NCBI RefSeq assembly: GCF_000716595.1 | Contig: NZ_JNXC01000019.1 | Location: forward strand, 144,199 to 208,198 | DNA from: Saccharothrix sp. NRRL B-16314 | GTDB lineage: Bacteria; Actinomycetota; Actinomycetes; Mycobacteriales; Pseudonocardiaceae | Length of the DNA stretch: 64,000 bases | Direction: 5' to 3' | Part shown: positions 53,470-62,879 of the stretch, piece after piece | Position numbering within the stretch: the first letter of the stretch is position 1 | Layout: every line of letters begins with the position of its first letter | Position numbers and translations under genes: made by a program | Notes under the pieces: generated by a model | What the model was told of the DNA's origin: nothing | The model's input: only the letters and a program-made list of their open reading frames with translations | The model's database searches: none

Positions 53470-55497
53470 TCATATCGTGCGCGTCGTGAGGAAGCGCGGC
53501 GTCGGTCGGTTGCCGATGACGACGGCTGCTATGACGTGGCGCGGTGACGCATGGTCGGTAGGTGTGTAGGAGCGGGTCCATACGCAGTCGATCAAGGATC
53601 GGGTGCCGTGGCGGTGGTCGCTGATGTCGAGGACGAGCAGTTGGCTGAAGGGGATGTTGGAGCCTGAGTACTCGGCCGCCTGTGCGAGGTACTGGTTCAG
53701 GTTCTCCTGGCTCGCATCGGTCTCTTCCCGTTTGACCTCGGTGCTGACCACGATCTCGCCGATGCGGATGTGGACGTCGATGCGTCCGGTGCTGACGTCG
53801 CTGACTTCGGTGTGCACCCGACCGGCTAGCTCCCATGGCGCCGCCAGCCAGATGTAGAACTCTTGTTGCAGATCGGCCTCGACCGGTCGCTTCTCGCCTG
53901 GCTTGATCTTTTTGATGATGTCTTTCATGCCTGGGGCGAGTGGTCCACCGCGATTGTAGCGGTCGAGCAGAAAGGTGAGTGTGCGTTCCAGTACGGCGAT
54001 GACCGCTGCACGCGCTTCGCCGACGAAATGAGGCTCGTGTTCCAGCCGGTCGATGATGTTCGTGCGCATCGTGGACAGCACGGGGTGCTCGGCGACTGGT
54101 GGCGCCGCTGCACGCACAAGGGCATCGACAGCTGCAAGGTCGGTGTCGTCTAGGGTGGAGAGCAGGTTGGCTAGAACGTCGGGATCGAGGCGCAGCAGTG
54201 ACGGGGCGGTGCGCTGTAGGCGGGCTCCGTCGGGCTCCGCATCGTCCGCTGTGGTGAGTGACCTCCGATGCTGATGGCTTTCCCTGTTGCGGATGGCGCC
54301 CAAGAGGGCGTCTGCAGAGGCCGGTAGAACCGGTTGCGGGCGTTTCCGGTCCGCTTCCACTGCTCGTTTCAGCTGGTCGAGTAGTGCGGCGTTTTCCGCT
54401 ACTGCGTTCTCGATGACCGGTTTGATCACTGTGGACAGACCTGTGACTACCTGGGGCATCCGTGGGCGTTCGGCTTCGTAGACCTTGCCGAGTTCGGCTA
54501 TAGCGGTCCAGGTGTCCAGCCAGGTGGCCTCGGCGAGGCGGTCGCCGGCGGTACGCAGGTCCAGGACGAGGTTGAGCCAGGCCGTTTCGCTGTCGAGGCG
54601 ATGTAGACGCCAGTCCGGGAGGTGGGTGTTGAGGTGCCATGCGCGGCGTTGCCGGAGTAGTTGCTCCAGCTCGACGGACGCAGCCTGCACGGCTTCTCGG
54701 TCGCGGCGGGCGAAGGCGATGACGGCTCGACATGCCTGCCGGTAGACCGCGGCGTCGTCACGGTCTTCTTCCGAGTTGCCAGCGATGGTGAAGAGTTGCT
54801 CGGCAGCTTGGATACCCGTCAGTACGGTAGGTTCGTCGGTGGCGTTCAAGGCTGCTCGCAGAGCGTCGCAGCCGAGTTCGAACGTGGCGTCGGCATCGGC
54901 GCCGAGGTCGTCCAGTTCGGTGAGCCGTTGCAGTGTCGTGCGCAGAGGGCGCGTGAGCGCCTCGTCGCCCGCCCAGGTGTCGAGTGCGGCTCCGAGGAGG
55001 CGGGGCAGTACCTCCACGTACTCCGAAGGCATCTGCTCGACACCGCGGGTCAGCCGGTCCAGCACGAGGTAGGGGGTCGTAGTACCAGACAGTGCGACGC
55101 GCAGCGCTCCCTCCAGCCGGGCGGCAGCGAGGTGAGGGTGGTCGGAGACGAGGGTGTCGAAGTCGCGCAGCATGGCGTCGTGCAGGCCAGGTCCGGCCAC
55201 GGCGGTCGTGGCCGGGGTCGCCAGAAGGATGTCGATGGTGTCCGCCAGCGCTAGGACGCTGCTCTGCGCTGCTGTACCGGCGGCGAATGAGCGGACTGTG
55301 GAGGTCCAGGTTCCGGCAGTGTCGTCGGCCATGGCGGTTGCGAGGACACCGGCGGCCAGTGGCGCGACCGGAGTGCTGGCGAGTTCGGTCAGTTGCCGGG
55401 CCACTTGGTCGGACTGGCCGAGTTCGTCCACTGTGGGGATCCGGCCGGTACTGGCCGCCTGAATCAGGCGTTCCTGTGTGCTGGCCAGCGTCACCAC
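53470..55497 (-). CDS. PD-(D/E)XK-type nuclease effector of a three-gene SMC-like system
   Basis: A 675-residue protein from a GTG at 55497, overlapping the ATPase gene by 7 bp. The first 500 residues are helical (repeat-like, many short helices). The C-terminal 130 residues carry the nuclease motif: RIDVHIRIGEIVVSTEVKRE near residues 570-590, with Asp and the ExK pair of PD-(D/E)XK folds, then NLNQYLAQAAEY. It is the last gene after a winged-helix-like component and an ABC ATPase, the layout of ABC three-component and Lamassu-type systems. It likely cuts DNA when the ATPase is triggered. Confidence 0.72.
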   Translation of the reverse strand: MVTLASTQERLIQAASTGRIPTVDELGQSDQVARQLTELASTPVAPLAAGVLATAMADDTAGTWTSTVRSFAAGTAAQSSVLALADTIDILLATPATTAVAGPGLHDAMLRDFDTLVSDHPHLAAARLEGALRVALSGTTTPYLVLDRLTRGVEQMPSEYVEVLPRLLGAALDTWAGDEALTRPLRTTLQRLTELDDLGADADATFELGCDALRAALNATDEPTVLTGIQAAEQLFTIAGNSEEDRDDAAVYRQACRAVIAFARRDREAVQAASVELEQLLRQRRAWHLNTHLPDWRLHRLDSETAWLNLVLDLRTAGDRLAEATWLDTWTAIAELGKVYEAERPRMPQVVTGLSTVIKPVIENAVAENAALLDQLKRAVEADRKRPQPVLPASADALLGAIRNRESHQHRRSLTTADDAEPDGARLQRTAPSLLRLDPDVLANLLSTLDDTDLAAVDALVRAAAPPVAEHPVLSTMRTNIIDRLEHEPHFVGEARAAVIAVLERTLTFLLDRYNRGGPLAPGMKDIIKKIKPGEKRPVEADLQQEFYIWLAAPWELAGRVHTEVSDVSTGRIDVHIRIGEIVVSTEVKREETDASQENLNQYLAQAAEYSGSNIPFSQLLVLDISDHRHGTRSLIDCVWTRSYTPTDHASPRHVIAAVVIGNRPTPRFLTTRTI

Positions 55498-57491
55498 AAC
55501 GCGTCACGTCCCTCCGGTGGCGCGAGGATCGCCTCGTCGGGAAGTCTACCCACCGGTAGGGTCATGTCGGCCGTGGTGGTCAGCATCTGCAACTCCGGAG
55601 TCTCGCGGGCGATGCCGATCAGTTCTGCCAAGATCGCGTGTGCGTCCTCCTCCTGCACTTCTTCGGCGCGAAGGCTGTCGAGCATGAGCAGGCCGGGATG
55701 TGTTGCGATACCCAGCCGGGCTCCTACACGGAGCAACGCGATCACGGTGGCGATGCGCAGCCTGAGGCGTTCGCCGGGGCTTTGACCGGAGAAACTGTCG
55801 GGTTTCGCGCCGCCTTTGCTGATCGCCAGCGCAGCCCTCCGATCGATCTTGACCTGTTGCACCGAGGCGATACCGAAGCGTCTGGCCAAGGCCGCGATCT
55901 CGGGCCCAAGTTCGGCGAACAGCCGCACCGAGGCGGCCTTGAGATCGGCTTCCAGGATCTCCGCCAAGGCGCGCAGAACACGTAGTTCGATCGAGTCCTC
56001 GGTTGTTCCGGACGAGGCGGTCTCCTCGACGGATGGTTGCAGAATTTCCAGGGCGCCCTCGGCACGGGCAATCTCCCGCTCCAATTCGGCGCGTTTCGTG
56101 GCGGTGCCGGCTTGCTGGGCGTCGCGAAGCTCGGCCTCCGCAGCGGCGAGCTGCAAGGTCAATCGTCGGATGACCTCATCGGTGGTCGACAAGGTTTCTC
56201 TCGCAGCGTCCTCTGCCCGCTGAGACGCGGCGACGGCGTCGAGGAGTTCGTTGAGGAGTTCTTCATCCTCGTCATCTTGGACGTCGATCGGCGAGGTGCA
56301 CACCGCGCAATGGTGTCGAGCGGCTTCCGCTGTACGGCGCTCGGCGGTGACCGGTGCTTCACACCGCGGGCAGGCTTGCGGGTCCAAGCCGTGAAACAGC
56401 CGCCGTGCCACCGCAGACTCACGCACGTCGTTGAGTCTGCGCCGGTCGGCCTGCCGTGCCGCTCGCGCCTGCCGATGCGCCACATCGGCTGCTCGCCGGT
56501 CGGTGCCGGTATCGGCCAGTTGCAGCGACAGCACCGTCACGCGTTCGGCAGCTTCGGTCGCGGAAGGTACGTCCGATTCGGCGAGCAGATCGGTCAGCGA
56601 CCGCTGCGCCGTCTCGAGCCTCAGCTGCTGTTCGGCTCGCCGCGCCCGATCGAGGTCGGCGGCGGTCTTGACCAGGTCGAGTTGCTTGTTGTGCTCGGCT
56701 GAAAGCCGGTCACGGGCCGCTTTGACCCGGGTCAGCAGTGCGGCGCCGGGAAGGTCGAGGAACACCTCCAGCAGCCGTCCCGCCAAGCCGGCGAACGCCG
56801 TCTCTCCGATCAGGACCTTCTCGCCACCGGCCGGTGGATACACGGCACCGAAGTAGGCGGGCCACGAGTGGGTCTGCATCACGCCGGTCTTCGAGGCGTA
56901 GGCGAGGATGGGTTCCAGGCCGAGCCGGTCAAGCATGAACGCCTGGATTTCGGCCTCGTACTCGGCGTTCGATCGAGCGCGGGCGATGACAACCGCGTTG
57001 CCGGGACTGTGGCTGCGGGCTGCGGCCAAGTCCTCGATGCTGTTGGTCTTCACGATGACGGCGTCGGCGATCGCACCGTCGTGCAGGCGCATGCGGACGC
57101 CGTGCGGGACATCGTTGACCAGCACGTCGCATTCGACACCCTCCAACCAGGAGATCACGTCATGCTGCAACGCCTTGGGCGTCCCACGCAGGCACCAGGT
57201 GATCAACTCCAGCAGGCTGGTCTTGCCTTTGAGGTTCGGTGCGACCGCCATCACCAGCCCACGGGGAATCTGGAGGGTGGTGTCGAAGGAACCGCTTTCG
57301 GGGATGTCGCGCTTGTGTCCCCACAGCCGCAGCCTCAACACCCGAAGGCTGCGCGGAGCAGCGGGAATCGGAGAGGCCGGCACACCGTGGGACGCGAAGA
57401 CCGCCTCCACCGCTGGCGCATCGATCCCCGAACTGGCGGCGACCCGCGTGGCCAAGCGTCTGGTGTCGGCGGAAGGCGTTGCCGTCGTCAT
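55491..57491 (-). CDS. SMC/Rad50-like ABC ATPase with zinc motif
   Basis: A 666-residue protein from the ATG at 57491 (TGATG overlap with the upstream gene). The P-loop APNLKGKTSLL is at residues 84-94 and the signature SFSGQSPGERLRLRIA lies near the end, followed by LLMLDSLRAEE with Ser where most ATPases have the catalytic Glu. Between them are coiled coils and a CPRC...CAVC zinc pair (about 374-400), like a Rad50 hook. It is the sensor/motor of the three-gene system. The serine may be a family trait or may slow hydrolysis. Confidence 0.8.
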   Translation of the reverse strand: MTTATPSADTRRLATRVAASSGIDAPAVEAVFASHGVPASPIPAAPRSLRVLRLRLWGHKRDIPESGSFDTTLQIPRGLVMAVAPNLKGKTSLLELITWCLRGTPKALQHDVISWLEGVECDVLVNDVPHGVRMRLHDGAIADAVIVKTNSIEDLAAARSHSPGNAVVIARARSNAEYEAEIQAFMLDRLGLEPILAYASKTGVMQTHSWPAYFGAVYPPAGGEKVLIGETAFAGLAGRLLEVFLDLPGAALLTRVKAARDRLSAEHNKQLDLVKTAADLDRARRAEQQLRLETAQRSLTDLLAESDVPSATEAAERVTVLSLQLADTGTDRRAADVAHRQARAARQADRRRLNDVRESAVARRLFHGLDPQACPRCEAPVTAERRTAEAARHHCAVCTSPIDVQDDEDEELLNELLDAVAASQRAEDAARETLSTTDEVIRRLTLQLAAAEAELRDAQQAGTATKRAELEREIARAEGALEILQPSVEETASSGTTEDSIELRVLRALAEILEADLKAASVRLFAELGPEIAALARRFGIASVQQVKIDRRAALAISKGGAKPDSFSGQSPGERLRLRIATVIALLRVGARLGIATHPGLLMLDSLRAEEVQEEDAHAILAELIGIARETPELQMLTTTADMTLPVGRLPDEAILAPPEGRDALW

Positions 57492-58204
57492 CACACCTCC
57501 ACTGCGGGTTCGGTATCGATCAGCGTGCGGGCGATCCGCTGTCGCACCCTGGCTGCGATCGGACGGATATCCTGATTCCACTTGGTTTCCAGATACTCCT
57601 GCTGTTGGTACTGAATGGCCTTCAACTGGCTGCCGCTCAACCCTTTCGTCACCTGGGTCAGCAAGGCGACACGGGTGACGTAGTAACTCAACTCGGGTAC
57701 GTCAGTGATCAGATCCGTGGTCACTCTACGACCGTGTTGGGTGATGTAGTAGTTGTGCTGTCTGGTGTGGTCGGTACGGCCCTCGCGACGTCGATGCACC
57801 AGCCCTGCCGCCGCGAGCACCGACAGAGCCCCGTCCAAGGGCTCGTACGCGCCGAACCGATAGCGCAACATCGGATAGTTGCGTATCTCCGGTTCTTCGG
57901 AGTCCATGATCCGCCGGGCTTCGAGGAGCAGGGCGTGATCGCGATGCTCGTCGTGTAGGTCGAGCAGCCAGTTGGCGAAGTAGTCGGGGTTGCGCAGCCA
58001 AAAGTCGAGTGCCTGCAAGGCCATCTGCGTCCGAAGCACCGCGACTGCCCCGTGCGGCACATGAGGCGGAGGCGGTTGAGGAAGGTCTTCGGCCGCGCCG
58101 TCGACGAGAAGCAACAGGCGCACCGCATCCTGCACGCGACTGGTGGTCGCCGCACGCTCCGTGTAACCCTCCCGGTCTACCGGGCCTCCCGCAGGACTGG
58201 ACAT
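57491..58204 (-). CDS. Winged-helix middle component of the three-gene system
   Basis: The ATG at 58204 is preferred (237 residues, starting MSSPAGGPVDREG); the frame stays open upstream without a good start. The middle LRYRFGAYEPLDGALSVLAA followed by GLVHRRREGRTDH and NYYITQHGRRVTTDL reads as a winged helix. Its 1-bp overlap with the ATPase gene and first position match the middle component of ABC three-component systems. An AT-rich patch (near 58250) upstream may be the operon promoter. Confidence 0.68.
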   Translation of the reverse strand: MSSPAGGPVDREGYTERAATTSRVQDAVRLLLLVDGAAEDLPQPPPPHVPHGAVAVLRTQMALQALDFWLRNPDYFANWLLDLHDEHRDHALLLEARRIMDSEEPEIRNYPMLRYRFGAYEPLDGALSVLAAAGLVHRRREGRTDHTRQHNYYITQHGRRVTTDLITDVPELSYYVTRVALLTQVTKGLSGSQLKAIQYQQQEYLETKWNQDIRPIAARVRQRIARTLIDTEPAVEV

Positions 58205-58523
58205 CCGGTGATTCTGCGACACCCGACCGGGTAGAAACCACATCCGAACGATAATTACGACGAACGAGTGAACGGCTGTAACGCGAGCAGCACTCGAATC
58301 GAGCAACCTTGGTTCGACTGTCGGAGGCTGTTCTTCGAGCAATGTCTTCGTGGTAAATGATGTGTCGATCGGCCGGTTCCGGTGCGACGCGCGTCTCAGA
58401 GTGGTGGAATGTGCGACCAGTCAACGCTATTGGCGTTTCGGTCAGGCAAGGGCGAGCGTCAACGCGAGTAGGTCGGCAACAGTGCATTGCGAGCCACCGT
58501 CATATGCTGCCCGCCGGACCTGA
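58205..58523. other. Promoter side of the three-gene system
   Basis: About 320 bp containing an AT-rich patch near 58245-58260 that could be the -10 region of the leftward operon. No gene was recognised. Confidence 0.4.
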
Positions 58524-58697
58524 CGCAGTCTCACCAACGGTCTCGAAATCGACCGGTCCGCCGTGGACGCCGCCCTCACCCTTCCCTACCACAACGGCCG
58601 CACCGAAGGCGTCAACACCCGCGCCAAGAGGATTACGAGGCAGATGCACGGGCACGCCGGATTCGACCTTCTCCGCCACCGCATCCTCCTGCCCTGA
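58524..58697 (+). pseudogene. C-terminal remnant of an ISL3-type transposase
   Basis: The frame reads NGLEIDRSAVDAALTLPYHN, then GRTEGVNTRAKRITRQMHGH and AGFDLLRHRILLP before a stop at 58697. This is the tail of ISL3-family transposases, with the catalytic glutamate in GRTEGVN. The rest of the gene is absent. Confidence 0.7.
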
Positions 58698-58842
58698 AAG
58701 ATTCTCAGCGTCACCACCGACTACGGGACAGAGCCGCTCGTTCTACAGTCCCGCCACATGACGGCAATTTTCGAATCAGACCCAGGTCGCCTGCGTGTGG
58801 TCGGCCCCTTGGACGAGGTTGCCCTGGCAATGGGGCCAGTGG

Positions 58843-59148
58843 TCAGAATCGCCAGTTGACCTGGATCCGTTCGGCGACCGTTGCTCCGTCGGGGTTGATG
58901 ACGGCGGACTCCAGCATCACGAGAAAAAGCAGACGGAGGTCGTCCTCGTCCATGTCCGGCACCGTCTCGCCGTCGAGCTGTTCGAGTCGTTCTGCGCCTC
59001 CGAGTTCCTCGAACTCGTCTGTGAACTCGCCGAGCGCCGCTTCTGGGTCCTGGCTGATCACCGCGGCGGCGCGTGTGAGGAGTCCGGGGTGGGTGTCGAG
59101 GCGTTCGGGTGTCGTGGGTGGCGGCCCCGCCGAGCTGACTGTGTCCAC
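58843..59148 (-). CDS. Small acidic hypothetical protein
   Basis: A GTG at 59148 preceded by GGGA gives 101 residues. The protein is acidic and mostly helical (DPEAALGEFTDEFEELGGAE, DMDEDDLRLLFLVMLES). No family recognised. It shares strand with the small membrane protein gene 93 bp upstream and may be its partner. Confidence 0.55.
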   Translation of the reverse strand: MDTVSSAGPPPTTPERLDTHPGLLTRAAAVISQDPEAALGEFTDEFEELGGAERLEQLDGETVPDMDEDDLRLLFLVMLESAVINPDGATVAERIQVNWRF

Positions 59149-59241
59149 GGTGTCCCAAGCCGGTTGCCACCTCGACGGCGCCGGTCCAGTCGAGGCCGCT
59201 GCTGGACCAGCCCGGACCGGCCTCCTCGCAGGTAGTCCGGA

Positions 59242-59466
59242 TCATCGTCGGTGCCGGTTGAGGATGCTGCCGAGTCCATTGAGGACGTCCGCCACTGCCT
59301 TCAGGACGGCAGGGCGGTCTTGTGGTCTGGTGTTGCGGACTGCCAACCAGGTCATCAGGCAGGCGCCGGCGATGACAAGGGCCACGGCCGCCGTGGCGCT
59401 GGCCGCCAGGACCAGCAGCGGGGCGTCGATTACGGATCCGATGCTCGTCAGATGCATGGAGCACAT
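59242..59466 (-). CDS. Small single-pass membrane protein
   Basis: A protein of 74 residues from the ATG at 59466 (another ATG three codons later). One strong hydrophobic helix, VLAASATAAVALVIAGACLM, is followed by a basic/polar tail (NTRPQDRPAVLKAVADVLNG). No signal peptidase site is needed. Divergent from the MerR-like gene. Confidence 0.55.
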   Translation of the reverse strand: MCSMHLTSIGSVIDAPLLVLAASATAAVALVIAGACLMTWLAVRNTRPQDRPAVLKAVADVLNGLGSILNRHRR

Positions 59467-59525
59467 TCAGCCACAGTCGATTTCGCGTGATCGCCGACAA
59501 CTTCGCGGGGTTGTAACATGGGGTC

Positions 59526-60587
59526 GTGCCTCGTTCCATGCCCAGCCCCGCCGATCAGAGGTTGTTGCAGGACGCGAGGGCCGCCGGATACGCGGTGTCA
59601 CCGACGCAGTTGGAGCGCTGGAGGACGTCCGGACTGGTTCCGCGCAACATCCGCACCGGCCTGGGGCGGGGACGCGGGTCGGTGTCCGTCGTGCCGGAGG
59701 ACGCGCTGGCGCGGTTGATCGCGGTGGCGAAGTCGGCTCGGCAGGGCCGTGCCCTGCTCCCCGACACCGTCCTCGCCCGGGTCGTTCACGGGATGCCGGT
59801 CCCGGACGCGGTTGTGCGCTCGAAGGTCGTGCGGCACCTGCGGCGCCTGGTCCGGGTCTTCGCGTTGGACAGGGTCGGTGACCAGGGGTGGCAAGCGCGC
59901 AACGACCGTGCCCGCCGGCACATGCGTGGCGCGGGCGGTCCGCCCGTGCTCGACATGCTGCTGTCCGCTGCGCACGATGACCCGTCATCCGACGACGGTG
60001 CCGGGGCGTGGAGACTCGGTGCCGTCCTGGCGCACGTAATGGCGGGTGACGGCGACGGGGTCACCGGCGAGGAACTCGCTCGCGAGATGGCCACCGCTGG
60101 TGGGCAGAGGTTGTCGACTGCCGAGGTCGAGCAGTTGGTCGCCGAGGTGCGTGCCGGGGAAACCGCGGGTTCCGACCTGGCCGAGGTCATGGCGCGGTTG
60201 ATGTCGGTACACCGGCTGATCGAGGCAGCGGAGACGGTGGACATGGGCGTGTTGAAGCGGGCGTTGTCGGCGGTGTGGACGGTACTGATGTCGCACACGG
60301 TGCTGAACTTCCAGGCGTTTCACGAGATGGTGCGTCGTGAGGTGGGAGAGACGGAGTTGGACCGCCTGCTGCCGGAGTCCTATCGGCGTCTGCCCGAGGA
60401 GTTCGAGAGCCTGCGGCAGCATCCGGCGTGGACCTGGTTCGCGGGTACGCCGCTCTACCGGTCGCGATCGGCGTTCTCGACGACGGTCGCCTGGCTGTCG
60501 ATGCTGCTCACACTCACCCGCGACGAGCTGATGTTGCGGGCGGTCGAGGACTACCGCGATCGGCTGGACACGGTCATGGGCCTGTAG
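59526..60587 (+). CDS. Protein with MerR-like N-terminal HTH
   Basis: A GTG at 59526 gives 353 residues; an ATG four codons later is possible. The N-terminal region (AGYAVSPTQLERWRTSGLVP, then GRGSVSVVPEDALARLIAV) reads like a MerR-type winged helix. The remaining helical 270 residues are unrecognised (AFHEMVRREVGETELDRLLP, LSMLLTLTRDELML). It could be a regulator. Its promoter is shared with the small divergent membrane protein gene. Confidence 0.65.
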   Translation: MPRSMPSPADQRLLQDARAAGYAVSPTQLERWRTSGLVPRNIRTGLGRGRGSVSVVPEDALARLIAVAKSARQGRALLPDTVLARVVHGMPVPDAVVRSKVVRHLRRLVRVFALDRVGDQGWQARNDRARRHMRGAGGPPVLDMLLSAAHDDPSSDDGAGAWRLGAVLAHVMAGDGDGVTGEELAREMATAGGQRLSTAEVEQLVAEVRAGETAGSDLAEVMARLMSVHRLIEAAETVDMGVLKRALSAVWTVLMSHTVLNFQAFHEMVRREVGETELDRLLPESYRRLPEEFESLRQHPAWTWFAGTPLYRSRSAFSTTVAWLSMLLTLTRDELMLRAVEDYRDRLDTVMGL

Positions 60588-60657
60588 GCGAAGGCCACGC
60601 CCACCCCTGCCGAGCAGTGTCGGTGTAAATGCCGGTCTTGTCGCGAAGGCCACCCCT

Positions 60658-60683
60658 GTAGCCGGTCCGCCGACCGGCTACAG
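60658..60683. terminator. Perfect 11-bp hairpin
   Basis: TGTAGCCGGTC (60658-60668) and GACCGGCTACA (60673-60683) with a 4-base CGCC loop. It lies 71 bp after the MerR-like gene and before the IS110 remnant. It could terminate the gene or be part of the transposon end. Confidence 0.55.
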
Positions 60684-60772
60684 CGACGCAGTCAAGAGCG
60701 CGACAGCGATGTGCCGGCCCGTGCGCCGCGCAGGGCCTAGAACCGGCTCTGACCTGCTGTTTCCATCCGGCG

Positions 60773-61135
60773 GTGCTGGAGATCCTGTCCCGTTGCGGCG
60801 ACCCGACCGGCATCCGCGCCGCCCGCCAGCGCAAGCTCACCGCGATCGCCACCGCCCATGCGCCGAGGATGGGCGAGAAACTCGTGACCGCGATCCTAAC
60901 GGCGTTGGACGAGCAGAGTGTCGTCGTCCCGGGCACCACGGCCGCCGACACAGTGCTGCCCCGCCTTGCCGACAGCCTGAAAACGGTTCTCCTGCAACGC
61001 AAACAGGTCGCCGCCGAGGTCGAGGGGATACTCGATGCGCACCCTCTTTGCCGGGGTCCTGATCTCGATGCCCGGCATCGGGTCAGGACCGCAGCCCGCA
61101 TCCTGTTGGAGATCGGGGACGAAACTCAGTCCTGA
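60773..61135 (+). pseudogene. Middle fragment of an IS110-type transposase
   Basis: VLEILSRCGDPTGIR, KLTAIATAHAPRMGEKLV, then VVPGTTAADTVLPRLADSLK match the region before the transposase_20 domain of IS110 proteins. After HPL the frame slips, and MPGIG-type sequence appears in another frame before RTAARILLEIGD returns. The N-terminal RuvC-like domain and most of the C-terminus are missing. Confidence 0.7.
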
Positions 61136-61147
61136 GGTGATCTCGTG

Positions 61148-62446
61148 CTACCCCGAGGCTGACCTCCCATCCGTCCCTGTCTCGTGAGCGCTAAGGTAGG
61201 CGCGTCCCGCCACGATATATGCGTGAATTTGCTTCGCCGACGTGGTGATGGATCCCTCTCCGCGGCGGCGCACGATACTGATGAATGCACCTTCGGTCTT
61301 GTCGCCCGCAATTGCGCCATGCACGAGAAAAGGTTGTAGATCTGGCGGTTGCCTCGGCACCGCAATGATCAACACGCCTTGATTGTTGCCTAGGTCTACT
61401 CGCTCGACCGTCAGGCCCTCGATCGGTGGTACGACCCGGTCGTCAATGACGTCGTGGTAGCGGCCGACGTCGAGTTTGTCCAGTGGCACAGGCCGTACTC
61501 GGGCGAGTTTGGCTGGTCGGCCTCCTTTGGTCTCCTCGAATCCCACCACCAGCAGGGCGTCGGAGGATCCGTTGGCGAAGCGCGCCACGTCCTGCGCCAA
61601 CTCGATTTTCTGTCTGGTTCCCGCGTCCCCTTCTGTTGCGATGCCGTACGCGCGGCTCTTCACTTCGAGCCAATCACTCTCAGGGAGTCCGAGGAGCAGG
61701 TGAGGAAGTCCGGAACGCAGCAGGTTCTGCGCCGTCCGGGCATTAAGCGGACCGTCCTTCAGCGCCTCCAGCATGGCCTGCACGTCGCGACCAGCCGCCA
61801 GCAAGACACGCACGGTCGTCGGGCCATCGTGTCGTATCAAGACCCGTATCTCGTGCGGATTTCGTCTCCGCCCCTCGCGAATCTCAGCTTCGAAGTTCCC
61901 GAACTCCTCGTCGAGTTCAGCGTAGCCGGCAAGGTCGCTATCTGGGGCGGTGCCGCCGACGAGATACTCGACCTTGTCGACGATGCAGCCGTGGGCTGCG
62001 GCAGCAGGTTTCAGGAGGTCCTGAAGTGCCGAGGACGTCCATTCCGGCTCACGTCGTACTATGACTTCCGCGCAAGCCTTGACATCGGTCGAATCAACGA
62101 GCAGATGTACTGTGTCGCGAGGCGACGATTCCGGATGGAAATTCTCGCCATCGTCCAGAGCGATCGCCAACGGCTCCGGTGAATCCGGCAACTGGCCGCA
62201 GCACCGTCGTTCGTCGAGCATCGCCTCACGAAGGCTGTCAACATCCGCGTCGCCGACAGCGGACTCGGATCCCACAAAGATGCTGTGCTTCGGTTGGACG
62301 ATCCACCCGCGATCAACGACGTACAGCTGCCAATGAGCGTCGTAGTCATTCGGAGCGTCCTGGTCGATGCTCACGTCCTCGTCGATCCTGAGCAGAACGC
62401 GGGCACCGCCCGACAGCGTCCTAGCCTGTGTCCTGTCGGCACTCAT
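61148..62446 (-). CDS. AlbA_2 (Schlafen-type) domain protein
   Basis: A 432-residue protein from the ATG at 62446. The AlbA_2 domain begins near residue 258 (ESDWLEVKSRAYG) and continues ELAQDVARFANGSSDALLVV, VGFEETKGGRPAKLARVRPV, the usual pattern of Schlafen-like nucleic-acid-binding ATPases. The N-terminal 250 residues form an unknown domain (VLLRIDEDVSIDQDAPND). Such proteins appear in RNA-targeting immunity and regulation. It is last of three leftward genes with gaps of 10 bp and more. Confidence 0.78.
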   Translation of the reverse strand: MSADRTQARTLSGGARVLLRIDEDVSIDQDAPNDYDAHWQLYVVDRGWIVQPKHSIFVGSESAVGDADVDSLREAMLDERRCCGQLPDSPEPLAIALDDGENFHPESSPRDTVHLLVDSTDVKACAEVIVRREPEWTSSALQDLLKPAAAAHGCIVDKVEYLVGGTAPDSDLAGYAELDEEFGNFEAEIREGRRRNPHEIRVLIRHDGPTTVRVLLAAGRDVQAMLEALKDGPLNARTAQNLLRSGLPHLLLGLPESDWLEVKSRAYGIATEGDAGTRQKIELAQDVARFANGSSDALLVVGFEETKGGRPAKLARVRPVPLDKLDVGRYHDVIDDRVVPPIEGLTVERVDLGNNQGVLIIAVPRQPPDLQPFLVHGAIAGDKTEGAFISIVRRRGEGSITTSAKQIHAYIVAGRAYLSAHETGTDGRSASG

Positions 62447-62456
62447 CGGACAAACC

Positions 62457-62726
62457 TCACTGCTGTCCGCTCCCTACCTGTTTCTGTTCGACCGAGTGGT
62501 ACTGGTCGAGCAGATCTTCCATGCCGGTGAACCCGGCGTCCAGCGCGAGCTCGACCAGCCAGTCGTCGACCTGCTGGTGACGGTCGGCGGGATCTCGAAG
62601 ATCGAGTGCGAGTTGGGCGAGCAGGTTGGCGCCTTGGGAGGCGCCAACGTCGTGAATGTAGCCGAGACCTCGGTCTACGTCGGCGACGGCGTCCGCGGCC
62701 GGGGCGTCGGCAAGTCGTTGCTGCAC
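62457..62726 (-). CDS. Small hypothetical protein before the AlbA_2 gene
   Basis: A GTG at 62726 gives 89 residues; the frame is open further upstream without a good start. The protein is acidic and helical (NLLAQLALDLRDPADRHQQV, DDWLVELALDAGFTGMEDLL). It ends 10 bp before the AlbA_2 start, so the two are likely co-transcribed. No family recognised. Confidence 0.5.
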   Translation of the reverse strand: MQQRLADAPAADAVADVDRGLGYIHDVGASQGANLLAQLALDLRDPADRHQQVDDWLVELALDAGFTGMEDLLDQYHSVEQKQVGSGQQ

Positions 62727-62879
62727 AGGCAGGCCACCGGCGTTGATGAGGCTGGCCCTGCGGACGTTGCAGACCGCGGTCCCCGCTCCGGCACCTCGAG
62801 GCCTCCTGCCCTGGGCCGGCCTTGGCGCCAAACCTGACGGCGGTGCGGGTCGTCGCACTACAGCAAGTCTCGGGCCAGG

